The position numbers and the translations under genes were made by a program. Shown here in pieces: positions 35,035 to 47,879 of a stretch of 64,000 bases of DNA (within the stretch, counting starts at the first letter, position 1; every line of letters begins with the position of its first letter). The stretch comes from Papaver somniferum. Lineage: Eukaryota > Streptophyta > Magnoliopsida > Ranunculales > Papaveraceae. Location: the NCBI RefSeq assembly GCF_003573695.1, contig NC_039362.1, positions 11,352,489 to 11,416,488 on the forward strand. Reading direction: 5' to 3'. The notes beneath the pieces are model-generated. The model did no database searches, was not told the DNA's origin, and was given only the letters and a program-made list of their open reading frames with translations.

Positions 35035-36759
35035 ATGTCTAGATCTTTTTCTACAGTTGGGGAATACAACGAATCCCTTAGAGAACTTGCGTGTGGACAA
35101 ACTTCACGTTATGAACCTCCCATAGACCATGATGTCAATAGTTATAGGAATTATTATGGACATTTTCAAAGTCCCGAACCTCAATACATGAACCCTAATG
35201 ACTATTCACACATGCATCATTCGCCACAACGTGAAAATGAACATTTTGCTAATACCTCACTCACACAATCATCTCTTGTGGATCAATTAGAAGCTCGAAT
35301 CGCAGCTTTAGAAATGCAATCACATGAGGAATCTGTCACATCTAATTTTCTTAGGCAACCTGAAATCTATGCATGTCCCGCATGTGGTAGTTTAGACCAC
35401 CCTGTTGAGAATTGTCATATTTTGCATAATTTTAGGCAATCTAGAGAAAATCCAAGGTATGAAATGCCCATAAATTGTGAGAATGGTAGTCATTGGGAAC
35501 ATAATCAATCCTTTGAGGGTTGCGATCAATCTTTTATAAACCCTAATGACCATGCACACATGTACCAATCACCACAATTTGAACATGAAGAATTTTGTAC
35601 TCCCATGAATTTAGACTCCACCACAGAAGCTTTCAGACTCAGTGAGCAAAACTTCGATAGATCTACATCACGAATTCAGGCATATTTAGATCAGATTTTG
35701 CTTCACCTACAAAAGGAGGAAATTCATGAGGAAATGTATGTTCTCCCTAATGAAGTGTCTAGTCCCATTCATGTAAATGATGTTGAATATGAACCTAATT
35801 TAGAGGAACATGAATCGACTAACGACACCACCACTTTTAATGAGGACCAATATGCATGCTACCATGATGATGATTATGATGATATGTTAGAAGAACATGA
35901 AAATATTGTGGAACCTGTTGGTTCAATAACATATGGCTTCTCGCCCTCAACCTTCATGAATGTTGTTCTTTCTAATACTCATTGTAATTCATATGATTTT
36001 GATATTGACATGGGATTCGTACAATTATTCTGTGAAGATGAGCATGACATAGGAATAGTTGAATCTTCTGTAGACACTAATGTTATTATGCATGAAAATA
36101 TAAGTGATGTGTCTGATTCTCTACCTAGGTCACATTGTGATATTTCTCCTGATTTGTCGATGCATGAGAATGAATTTGTTGATGATGTTGATGATTCTGA
36201 GTGTGAACTTGCTAAACTGATTGATGATTGTGAGCATGATGTGACATGTGTAGATGATTTAGGAGATTTTGATTTGATTAATAATGACGCACCTATTCTC
36301 CTACATGAGTCACAATCTGTTGGCCTTCCACCCAACCTAGATTTGGTTTGTACCAATATTGTAAAACCAATTTTTCTGAGAATGCCCAACCTAGGTTTGG
36401 AACTGTGTGCTTCCCAAGTCCTCTTGGACTATTTTGCTTCTAAGTATAATACATTTGAGGAACCACAGTTGGAATTAGCATGTTTGCCCGTCCCTAGCAC
36501 AGTTCACTTTGAGCTAGACCTTGTACATGATGAACCCCCAAAACTGCGAGATTTTGTTTCCAAAATTTTATCCGTTGAAAAATCCAGGTTTGGGGGTAGC
36601 TCATTTTGTTTCACAGTTTCACTTGCGTTTCTATCATATTATTATTGTGTGAAGTTGTTGAAACCGCTACACTTTGTCTTTTGGGTTGATCCTCAACTCT
36701 TTAGATTGTTAGTGTATGGTGAATTTTTTGTATATAATCCAGTAGATAAAATTTCTTAA
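35035..36759 (+). CDS. Gag-like protein with one CCHC knuckle, intact
   Basis: 574 residues from the ATG at 35035 (MSRSFSTVGEYNESL). The N-terminal third has repeated HxxxMxQSPQ-type phrases (YMNPNDYSHMHHSPQ, FINPNDHAHMYQSPQ) and a short helix (LVDQLEARIAALEMQ). A zinc knuckle CPACGSLDHPVENC (C-x2-C-x4-H-x4-C) lies near residue 117. The middle is very acidic with runs of Asp and Glu. The C-terminal fifth is hydrophobic (LLKPLHFVFWVDPQLFRL). The knuckle and position after the primer site argue for a nucleocapsid-like role, binding the element's RNA. The strong acidity is unusual for gag. It has no enzyme domain. The C-terminal 180 residues recur at 39300-39861. The frame is fully open, in keeping with the young LTRs. 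Confidence 0.75.
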   Translation: MSRSFSTVGEYNESLRELACGQTSRYEPPIDHDVNSYRNYYGHFQSPEPQYMNPNDYSHMHHSPQRENEHFANTSLTQSSLVDQLEARIAALEMQSHEESVTSNFLRQPEIYACPACGSLDHPVENCHILHNFRQSRENPRYEMPINCENGSHWEHNQSFEGCDQSFINPNDHAHMYQSPQFEHEEFCTPMNLDSTTEAFRLSEQNFDRSTSRIQAYLDQILLHLQKEEIHEEMYVLPNEVSSPIHVNDVEYEPNLEEHESTNDTTTFNEDQYACYHDDDYDDMLEEHENIVEPVGSITYGFSPSTFMNVVLSNTHCNSYDFDIDMGFVQLFCEDEHDIGIVESSVDTNVIMHENISDVSDSLPRSHCDISPDLSMHENEFVDDVDDSECELAKLIDDCEHDVTCVDDLGDFDLINNDAPILLHESQSVGLPPNLDLVCTNIVKPIFLRMPNLGLELCASQVLLDYFASKYNTFEEPQLELACLPVPSTVHFELDLVHDEPPKLRDFVSKILSVEKSRFGGSSFCFTVSLAFLSYYYCVKLLKPLHFVFWVDPQLFRLLVYGEFFVYNPVDKIS

Positions 36760-38158
36760 AAACCCTTATGTTCCTTTTGTATATATTTTGCTAATCCAAT
36801 ATGATCTCGGCTGAAATATGTTGGATTTTTGCCTTGAATAACGGAGTTTTAATTCTGCTTTCGCCGAAATCGGGTATTCTCTCTCCTTTTACTCTACTCA
36901 GCATGTCCCTTTCCATATGTTGCATTTTAATTCTTTCCATATTTTGAAACATTGAGGACAATGTTTAGTTTAGGTTTGGGGGTATAGAGTAGATACCATG
37001 ATAATTTGCCATAATTGAAATCGAACTCCTTCTTCTTTTTGAAAAAATTGAAAAATTCCAAAAAAAAATTGAAAAATCAAAATTCCAAAAAAATTAAAAA
37101 ATTAAAAAATCATAAAAATGGAGCTCATTTACCTTGAAATGTTGACTCTTGTGCAAATACGTATTTTTATTAGGAGTCTTAGTCTAGATATTTAGGCACC
37201 CTGATTCTAGCACAATTCACATAGTGATAAGAAATTTGCACGCGCACGATCTACCAATACATGTATGGCCTCGATCTTCAAGGTGTTTGATAGGAAGTTA
37301 CGATTGCCAATCACTTTAGAATACTGAACGAAACTTGACTAGCTTGTTCTTTGGTTGGTTGGGATAGAAGGTGGAGGTTACATTAAGAAAGACAACCATC
37401 GAATTTAACTGGGTGCATCAAAAAGGGCTACCTCTTGCAAAGTGTCATGTAATTTTTTGTTTCTTTTTGTATATGTATCAAAAGTGTTTCCTTGTTAAAA
37501 AAAAAAAAAAAAAAATATCAGAAAAATACAAAAAAATCAAGTATTTATCAATTCCATCATCTCTTGTTCCAAAAATAAAAGAGAATAGTCAATGTAAATA
37601 AGAGTCATGTAAAGAGTTATTTTGTTGTTTTTTGTAATAAGCAAGGAGGGTGTATGTCATTGATGTACAACGCGAGTAATTGTGAAATACCTCCAACTCA
37701 TTCACAATTCTCGTAAAGTCCGGACAGCTAGCTAGATTTCGACCTCAGTTCTTAGCCTGAGAAACTATCTCTTGGTGATTAGTAGTCATAACTTCAGATC
37801 TTTCTTTACACATGTGTAGATACACTTTACACTCTTATCACATGTCTTTTTTTGTTATCAGTGCTAGGATTGTGCCTTTGATAGCTAGATTGACATCTCC
37901 ATTTTGCTGTGAGCTTAAACTGTTTTGCACATGTCACATTTGATGGAATCTGAGCTTATATTTTGACCTAGAACTTTGTAGGTACGTTCTAAGCAAACCT
38001 TCACGAGACTTCAACTCGTCCACTAGGGACACTTAGTGGTTTAAAAGGCTTAGTGCATACGCTAAATGCATTCGAGAGACCAGCGACAGTGGTATAGTTA
38101 GGATTTCCTTAGTTTTGTTTTACTTGAGGACAAGTAAAATTCAGGTTTGGGGGTATTT
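36760..38158 (+). mobile_element. 3' region of the three-LTR element, first copy
   Basis: Non-coding, 1.4 kb, with 18 A at about 37499 and the polypurine tract GGTTTGGGGGTATT at 38146-38158 directly before the middle LTR. The same G tract motif also occurs near 36976 (GGTTTGGGGGTATAG). It is duplicated almost exactly as 39862-41368. Confidence 0.8.
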
Positions 38159-39290
38159 GATGAGTGCTAAAAAGTGCATATTTCTATATATTTTTCTTGG
38201 CATTTTAACTCATCTTTTATGCATTAATTCTACATTTTATCCCATATTCTGTATTTTCATTGTTTTCAAGAATAAATATTTTTATTAATTAATTTTGCAT
38301 TTTTAGGTAATAAATAAAGCTTGGATGAGTCGCGGAGCGAAAAGAGCAGAAAAGTAGTGAAAAGCCGGGAGAAATTACGCAAGGAAGCCGCGAAGAATGG
38401 TGCGCACAACCTCATTTTCTACACACAAAAGCGCCTCCGTTCTCAGCCATCAGATCAGTTCTCAGAAACATCCGACGGTCGCTCCTTCATAGAGCATCAA
38501 AATCGGAAGTCTCTGCCAAGCACCACAGCGCTGAAATTCCAAGCCTTCAGATTAGATGGTAGTTGAATCCAGCGGTCACCTCATCACTGTGCATCAAATC
38601 CCGATGATTCCGCCCAACACTACAGCACCTAACCTAATCTAGCACCGTTGACTTCGTTGTGTTCCACATCCAACGGTCGCTACAAACTGCTTCTCTCTTA
38701 GCCGTCCGATCTACCTACCATCTTCCCATCCATCGCTCCTTGTCGCAGATCATCGAACCTCTCTGAACCCGCCTAACACCTAAGTATCGAACACCCTATA
38801 CCCCTAGCCAAACGCCCCCTAACCCAAAATCACTCGACCTCTTCTCCTCCATACCCTGTTGCAGAGAGCTGCTCTGCAACTCCATCACCTCCACCATGTC
38901 CTGCCACCACCAGAACACCACCTCTGCCACTGCCGCTTCATCACCAAACACCATAGCCACCCTACATCAAAGACATCGAAACCCATCCATCCTATTAGCC
39001 TATTTCGCTAGTTTCACAAACCCTCTCAAATTTAGGGTTTTGAAATTAGGGAAATAGAGTTATAGGCATGACAGAGATGGAAGAAGAAGCAATAGAAGCA
39101 TGGGAAGAGCAGGAGGAACAAGAAGAGAGCATGGGTCGTCGACGTGGGTGAAGAATTTTAGGTAAACCCTAACCCTAGTTTTCTCGGTTTTGGGAATTAG
39201 GGTTCGTCATTCCTTTTTTGTATAAATTGAGGGCTGGGTATTACTGTTGAGGTGTTCTTGGTTAGCCGAGATACCCCCTAATTGGGTTAA
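38159..39290 (+). mobile_element. Middle LTR, diverged and truncated
   Basis: It starts TGATGAGTGCTAAAAAGTGC directly after a polypurine tract. It is close to the outer LTRs for the first 310 bp, then clearly different until a TATA box (TGTATAAATTGAGG near 39218). It ends without reaching U5: near 39290 it runs into gag C-terminal coding sequence, so a deletion joined LTR to gag. It belongs to another subfamily than the outer LTRs. Confidence 0.75.
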
Positions 39291-39299
39291 TTCCAATGT

Positions 39300-39861
39300 C
39301 AATTTTACTGTTGATGATTCTGATGATTCTGAGTGTGAACTTGCTAATTTGATTGATGATTGTGAGCATGATGTGACATGTGTAGATGATTTAGGAGATT
39401 TTGATTTGATTAATAATGATGTGCCTATCGTCCTACATAAGTCACAATCTGATGGCCTTCCACCCAACCTAGATTTGGTTTGTACCCATATTGACAAACC
39501 GACTTTTCTGAGAGTCCCCAACCTAGGTTTGGAACTGTGTGCTTCCCAAGTCCTCTTGGACTATTTTGCTTCTAAGTATAATACATCTGAGGAACCACAG
39601 TTGGAAATTGCATGTTTGCCCGTCCATAGCACAGTTCACTTTGAGTTAGATCTTGTGCATGATGAACCCCCAAAACTGCGCGATTTTGTTTTCAAAATTG
39701 TATCTTCTGTAAAATCCAGGTTTGGGGGTAGCTCATTTGGTTTCACAGCTTCACGTGCTTTTCTTTCATGTGTGAAGTTGTTGAAACCGCTACACTTTGT
39801 CTTTTGGGTTGATCCTCAACTCTTTAGATTGTTAGTGTATGGTGAATATTTTTGTAAATAA
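39300..39861 (+). pseudogene. C-terminal copy of the gag-like gene
   Basis: About 185 residues, open, aligned with the last third of the 35035-36759 protein (DSECELA, LCASQVLLDYFASKYNT, FVFWVDPQLFRLLVYGE). It lacks the knuckle and N-terminus and is fused upstream to middle-LTR sequence. A frame starting at 39247 would read through the junction, but there is no evidence it is expressed. Confidence 0.75.
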
Positions 39862-41368
<1,507 letters not shown>

Positions 41369-43228
41369 TGATGAGTGCCAAATATTGTATATATTTATCC
41401 CTTTTTGTTGGCATTTAACTCATCTTTTGTGCAGTAATTCTACATTTTATCCCATATTCTGTGTTTTCATTGTTTTCAAGAATAAATATTTTTATTAATT
41501 AATTTTGCATTTTTAGGTAATAAATAAAGTCTGGATGACTTGCGGAGCAAAAAGAGCAGAAAAGTAGTGAAAAGCCGGGAGAAATCACGCAAGGAAGCCG
41601 CGAAGAATGGTGCGCACAACCTCATTTTCTACACACAAAAACGCCTCCGTTCTCAGCCATCAGATCAGTTCTCAAAAGCATCCGACGGTCGCTCCCTTGC
41701 TGTGCATCGAAGCTTGATATCTCCGCCTTACACTACAGCACCTAACTCCATCTTGAGCCGTCAGTTTCGTTGTATTTTTGCATCCAACGGTCGCTCATGA
41801 TCTGTCTCAATTTCTCCGTTAGATCCGTTTCAGAAGTTATCATCCCACGGTTTTGCTTTGCGATACATCAAACCTTGCTGATCCCGACACACACTATAAC
41901 ACCTAACCCTATATCCCATCAAACCAAACGCACCCTTCCCCTTTCTCCATCGAACCCATCTTCTCCTCCACCCCGTCACAGAGAACCACCATCACCTTCA
42001 CCACCAACTCCGCCAACTCCACTGCCTCAATCACCACAACGAACACCATCATCACCCTACCACCCTAAACATCACCTCCACACTTCCCCCAACATCCCAT
42101 CTCCCTAAATCTAGCTGTTATACCTAACCCACACTCATCTCACTGACCTAGGTGTGGGTTTGATACAACACTTCGATTTAGGGCGTCAAATGGAGCAGAA
42201 GAAGCAGAGAAGGAGTGGGTCCACTTGATTACCCCACCAAATTAGGTAATTTGAAAAACCTAATTTCACTGTTTTCAAATTGGGGGAAAGTGTAACCCTA
42301 ATTCGAATTGTATAAATATGAGCTGTGAGGGTGTTGTTGAGGTTATGCCTGGACTAGCCAGTGTGTCAATTAGGTTTAGTTTTAGATTTATTTGTTTTCC
42401 AATTTCAACTTATGCTTCACTGTTTAGTTCTTAGTTTTTGTTTAAATTTTTAATTCAATATCAGTTCATGTGAATGTTTTGTTCAAATTCTGTTTATGTT
42501 AACCACCATGTTTGTTATGCTCTTATCCATGTTATGTTTGTGTTAAGTTATATGTCTGTATTGTTTCTACACATTCTCATGTATTCTCCCTGTTTAAACC
42601 TCAGAGAAGACAACTGAACCATGATGGTTAGCCATTAGGATAGTTTTTGTTGAACTCAAAATAGCTTAGGCTAGTTAGATTCCTAAAAGCCCAACTGACT
42701 TGTGATTAGTGGTGCTGTAAGAAGACCACTAATGCTAGGGGTCAGTGGTGGCTCTAAGGGGTTAATTAGCTACATTAGTTAGTAATCCACTGCCTAGTTG
42801 ACCTGTGATTGCATGTGCCTTAAACAGACAGCCAATACTAGGGGTTAGCTAAGGCTGTAAGGTTAGTTAACTAGCCATATGACAAAAACCTGACCTAGAT
42901 GAACTAGCTAGGTGAAGGGAATTCTCATCCATCTCCTTACACTTCCCATCCACAATTTCTTTTCCATGTTCTGTTTTGGTTAAGTTGTTCTTAGTTTCTT
43001 TGATTCTTTAGTTCACTGCCTTAGGCTCACTGCCTTTGTTTAACTTCCACTGTCACTATCTCCCTGCCACTTAGTTACTTGTTTAGATAACTTTAATTTA
43101 GGAAAACAACAATATCTCCCTCCAAGTCCCTGTGGACAAACCCCTGCTTATTCATTTTCTACTTTAGATCCTGTGCACTTGCAGGTTAGGATAAAACGTA
43201 GTTTTAGGACATATTCCTTTTGCTATCA
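41369..43228 (+). mobile_element. 3' LTR of the three-LTR element
   Basis: 1860 bp, near-identical to 32011-33882. TATA box TATAAATA is at 42311-42318. It ends TTTTGCTATCA, followed by the CACAC target duplication. Confidence 0.9.
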
Positions 43229-44343
43229 CACACACACACCAGAAGTGTGGCCACGCCCGCATTTGGCCGACCCCTCTTTTAATCGACCAATCAGGTCTCT
43301 CTAAACCTGCCACATTATTAAAAAAGGCAAAGTTGCGCCAGATGGTCACAATGCCAAATTGACTTTCCAAAAGTTACGCCAATACGCTAATTGGCATGCC
43401 AAACATGCCGAATGCGCCACTTTGCCACAGAAACATGCCGAACGTGGCAACTTACCGTAAATAGCGGGACAATGTGCTAACCCACTCCGTTCATGGCCAA
43501 ACGCGATAACATATTCCAATTAGGGTACTCCATACACGGCTTGCCTTAGTGGCGTTAGTCATAACCCTAATTTCCAGTCGTGGCCCAATTACGCCACTTT
43601 GGCCCTATAACATGCCATGAGCAATGTGGGACCCGCCAAACCCTAAAAATGACGTCATTCTATAACCACCCGTGGCCATCCTTGCGCCTATGGTTATTCT
43701 CCTATTGTGGCCTGCCATAATTCCTTTAATGTGTCCATGGCGCCAATTGCATAAGACATCGTCGTGCTGCGGCCATGCCACACACGCTAATTAGGATTTC
43801 GATATGCCAAACCCTAATTTAGCTAAAGTTGCCACGCAAATAAGTCAGGTAATTCTCTTAAGGCCTTAAAGTTTGATGTAACAATAGGGCCAATATTGTC
43901 GGAGCCATATTTGGGTCTAACACCAATATGCCAAAATAGCCGTCATGGCTACATCAGGCGCCAACAGAACGTGGCCATAATCAATGGGTACCCTTTCTCA
44001 TGAGATGCAATTTCAGCCATCCAAGTTCTCCACCAAGTTGGAAGGCTTGTGGCAAGTTTTAGGTGACCAGCCATGCCGCAGTGCCACCGGCATACACCAA
44101 AACATCACATGCACGAGTATGCACAATATGCGTACTTGTATGCTAACTGTTTCAGTGCCACTTGCATACACCAAAACATCACATGCTATTTTCCTGAGGA
44201 AAGTCTCTTGATTTTAACTTGCCACACGTAGCTAAGTGCTACATGTTTTCCACAAAAACACTCGAGACATCAAACATGTCACAAACTGGGGGATACTCAT
44301 CAGGGTATTAGTCTGGTGGTTTACAGCGTGCGACATGCACTAC
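43229..44343 (+). mobile_element. G1-family LTR copy 3, right part
   Basis: It resumes the LTR after the inserted element with a last 160-bp array unit (43245-43315), then sequence rich in NNGCCAAACG-type words. 44240-44343 is a clear match to the reverse of 20395-20490 in copy 2 (TGCTACATGTTTTCCACAAA, GTTTACAGCGTGCG). It stops at 44343, about 600 bp short of the expected LTR end, where the PMD element begins; the missing end was not found on the other side. Confidence 0.75.
44080..44186 (+). repeat. 33-bp duplication flanking a copia-LTR-like insert
   Basis: 44080-44112 and 44154-44186 are near-identical (both contain GCATACACCAAAACATCACA). Between them, 44113-44153 reads GAGTATGCACAATATGCG and so on, matching the GTATGCGTACTTGTATGCTA word of the copia family 1 LTR near 24906. 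Confidence 0.75.
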
Positions 44344-47300
44344 TGTAGATGAGGAAAAACGATTTGCGGGTTTTTACGGACCTGAGGAGACGACGATTCG
44401 GACGAGACTCCTTGAACCGAGCGAAATGTTTAACCTCACATAGATGCACTGCAAGAAGGTAGTGCTTTGAATTTGAGAGATCAATCTGTAGTACTCCGAC
44501 CTAAACCAAGAGAATGGTCGTTCCAGAGTAAATTAGGTCACAAGAGAGGATGGGTTGATCTGTAGGAGGGAAGCTGAGAAATGTGTGAGATCAATGGTGA
44601 TCGAGATTGTAGGTGTGTTGTGTATTATGCGTAAGAAAGTTCTGAATGATTGAATTTACTCAGTTGAGAGTGATTGATCATATGATGAGTTCGTGTAGAC
44701 GAAAGATTGTCTGTATGAATTTTTTGTCGAGAAATTATTGTCTTTTTCAATCATGATTCAGAGACCTTTTATATTGCTGGAATTGTAAACACCTTGATCC
44801 CATGAAGTGTAACAGTTGCTGGAGTCAAAGAGTGGGGAAGTGGGAAATCGTGTCAAAACCAGTTGCTCATCATGCAGAGACTTGGTTGATTTTCCATCCA
44901 CTACTTTCCTAACTCCTCCAACTGATTGCACGACTTGCTCACATTCTCATAGTGTGTATGAACAGACGTGTCGTAGACCGCCATAACAAAACCCTAGTTA
45001 ATATCCCCCATGTGACACGATTGATGTCTCGTGGTTTTAGTTAGTCAGTTGCTGACTTCGTGGGACGATGATTCCATGTATTGTTGAGTTGAACGTGATT
45101 TGCAAATGTTCTGAGACTCATGAATTGAACGTGTCTGTTGAGACAGAGGTATAATTCTCAAATAAATGTTGATAGCTAAAGTGAACAAATATTGCTCATT
45201 CGATGACAATCGTTGAATATTTAATAGTTGAACCAATATTCCTTGATGTGAGCATATGTTCATCATCTGAGCAAATGTTGCTCGCTTGATGAACTGTTGA
45301 ATATTGATAGTTGAAACAATATTCCTTAGTCTGGGCAAATATTGCTCGTCTGGGTAAATGTTTCTCATTTGATGAACTATTGGTAGCAGGACCAAAAAAA
45401 ATTAATTTAAATACTGGCAACCAAACCGAGTATAATTAGTTAGAGTGATGACCATGGGATCATCGTAAAATTACTAGTGTTTGAATCTGGAATTATGAAC
45501 CTTGGATTCGAAACCCAAATTTTGATCAATTGCTGAATTGTTGATTAATTGATGACTTATTGAAAATCATTCATGAAATAAAGGAGGGACCGGTTACATG
45601 GGATGATGAATCGACCATGTAATTCCCATATGCTCAAGTGAGCAAAATACCAAAGTCTCTTGAAGACCGGTTGGTGAAAGGATGATTAAATGATGGTTTA
45701 ACCATTCATTAAAAATAATGTTTGTCGGAACCTTAGGCGATAAAACCTAATAAATTATAAAAAGGTGAAGGACCGACCAAGGGGTAATGGAACCGGCCTT
45801 GGTTGGTCATGGGACCGACCTCTTGTAAGCCAAAGAGCCAACCTTGGTCGGTCAAGGTATGATGCTCTCATCACCATAGTGTCTGTCCCTCAGTCCTGAG
45901 AATTTTGATATTTTCTGATGTGCATTTGAGCAATTATTCGAGAAAATATGAAGAAATCAGGGTTTTACTGAAACTGAGGAATCTCCATGAGATGATGGAA
46001 ATATTAACAATAAAATAAGGAATTGCAATGTGCGGGACCGGCCACGGCTAGGGAATGACTGGCCAGATGGGACGACGGTCTCATGACACCTTTCCTAATT
46101 TTATGTAATTTTTCATAATTTCCTTGATCTGAAGGAAATACCATGAAACTGAGGAGTTTCATAAAATTAAGGAATTTCCATGAGATGATGGAAATATTAA
46201 TTAATAAAATGGGGAATTACAAGGTGCGGGACCGGCCACGGCTAGGGCATGGCCGGCTGGCTGGGACGACGGTCCCGTGACACCTTTCCTAATTTTATGT
46301 AATTTTCATAATTTCCTTGATTTGAAAGAAATACCATGAAACTGAGGAGTTTCATAAAATTAAGGAATTTCCATGAGGTGATGGAAATAATAATAATAAA
46401 AAAATAAGGAATCATGAAGTGTGGGACCGGCTATGGCCGAGGCATGGACGGCCGGCCAAAGAGCCCGGTCCAAGGTACTTCTTCTAATTTTATAATATTA
46501 TTATGATTTTTGGGAAACACCATAAAATCAAGGAGTTTGTTGAAATCAAGGAGTTTCCAAGAGATGAGGGAAACATAAAAAATAATAATAATAAAATAAA
46601 GGGAGTGCGTGACCTGCCGGCTAGGGCCTGGTCCCACGAGTTTCCCTAATTTTATATTATTTTTCATTATGAATTTAAGGAGTTTTCATGAAACGAAAGA
46701 TATTTGCTCAAATGAAAGGATTTTCATGAGATCAAGGAAAATAATAAAAATATGATAAAATATATAATCGGGCGTGGGACTGGACACGGCACGACCGCCC
46801 GTCCGGTGACCCAGTCCCCTAGTGCCTTGATTAATATTTTATTATTTATCATTTTCTTCCTATTTTGCATAGATTCATCGTTCCTTCGTGTTTTGGAATG
46901 CTCGTTCATGCATTCAGGTGCTCGTTAGTGCATTATTGCTGAGTACACTTGCACCATTTTGGTCGGGGCTTACTCAATAGCGGCTCAGATGCCCGTATGT
47001 TGAATATTTATTACTAACCCGTGGAATTCTACTGGGAAGAACCACGAAATTGAAGTGACGAAATATTATGAAGCATTGTAGAATGTTTCTTAATATTCAG
47101 TACGATTAGAAATAATTAATCGATGGCTCTATATTAGCATGCATGCTTTCTGGGAGCATTAATTATTTGAAAATTGAGAGATATGAGCTTGTTGAAGCGT
47201 CATATTCCTTTTATATAGTCAGGGAAAACATTGTTGCATCTTGAAGACGTTATTGCTCTAAACTAGCAGGCAAGCTGTTTAGGAGCCGTCCAATCGTTCG

Positions 47301-47543
47301 ATTCTATATATAAGTAATTATTGAAATTGCTCAGTATTTATGAGATATGTCGTTGCCTCAGCTGAGAGACTGTACATCCACATATACTCTAAGAGATAAT
47401 ATTCTGAGTCAGAGATTTGTGGAACGAGCTTTCATGCTTTCGACGAGAGACACGAGTCTCAATACTCATGTGATTGCTGGATCAGGAGTACATACAATTA
47501 TAGTTTTACGATTTTAACCTTTTTCTAAAATCCACCATCTACA
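44344..47543 (-). mobile_element. Left (3') LTR of the PMD element
   Basis: 3.2 kb, TGTAGATGAGGAAAAACG at the left and AAATCCACCATCTACA at the right (plus strand). 44460-44700 aligns with 19860-20090 of G1 LTR copy 2. 45900-46830 is an irregular tandem array of about 190-bp units, each with a GGGACCGGCCACGG-like core and an ACCATGAAAxTGAGGAGTTT block. Shorter repeats around ATTGATAGTTGAA.CAATATTCC lie at 45200-45330. Confidence 0.7.
45900..46830. repeat. About 190-bp array with palindromic GC cores
   Basis: Cores near 46036, 46226, 46424 and 46610, plus a diverged unit near 46770, all of the type GGGACCGGC...GGC(A/T)(T/G)GGCCGGC. The right LTR has the equivalent at about 52868, 53075, 53266, 53440 and 53640. 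Confidence 0.75.
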
Positions 47544-47844
47544 TTAAGTCCCCTGCTTATTGAGCGACAGTCATGTTCCTCAGTCAGCACTCAATGGTGA
47601 TTTTCCAGTTATGAACGTAATAAGTAATTGAACTTAGTCGTAAGATAAGATGTTACCGGATTTTCGATTGCGCGAGTGGACCATGGGTTGAACGAAGATC
47701 CCATTAGTATGATAGATAATTGTCTAATGAGCATAAATTGGTGTTGAACCGTTGGTTCGGTGCTGGGACCTTGATCGATTTAGGATTCACGGGCCCGACC
47801 CGAAAAGGAAATCCTTGTGAAATTAGGTTTCAGAAATAAAAATT
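47544..47844. other. Joint between left LTR and PMD gene promoter
   Basis: A G-rich tract abuts the LTR (reads GCAGGGGACTTAA on the minus strand), then about 280 bp of unremarkable sequence up to the TATA box. Confidence 0.5.
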
Positions 47845-47856
47845 GATATAAAAGGG
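47845..47856 (+). promoter_or_regulatory. TATA box candidate of the PMD gene
   Basis: GATATAAAAGGG about 30 bp before a stretch with untranslated-exon character (pyrimidine-rich, then GC-rich, ending in a splice donor at 48001). It would drive the gene away from the left LTR, in plus direction. Confidence 0.5.
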
Positions 47857-47879
47857 AATTAATGCTTTTTTTTTTATTT

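Noticed and set aside
35979..36389. 136-codon minus-strand frame, echoed at 39207-39521
   Set aside because: Antisense shadow of the gag-like gene.
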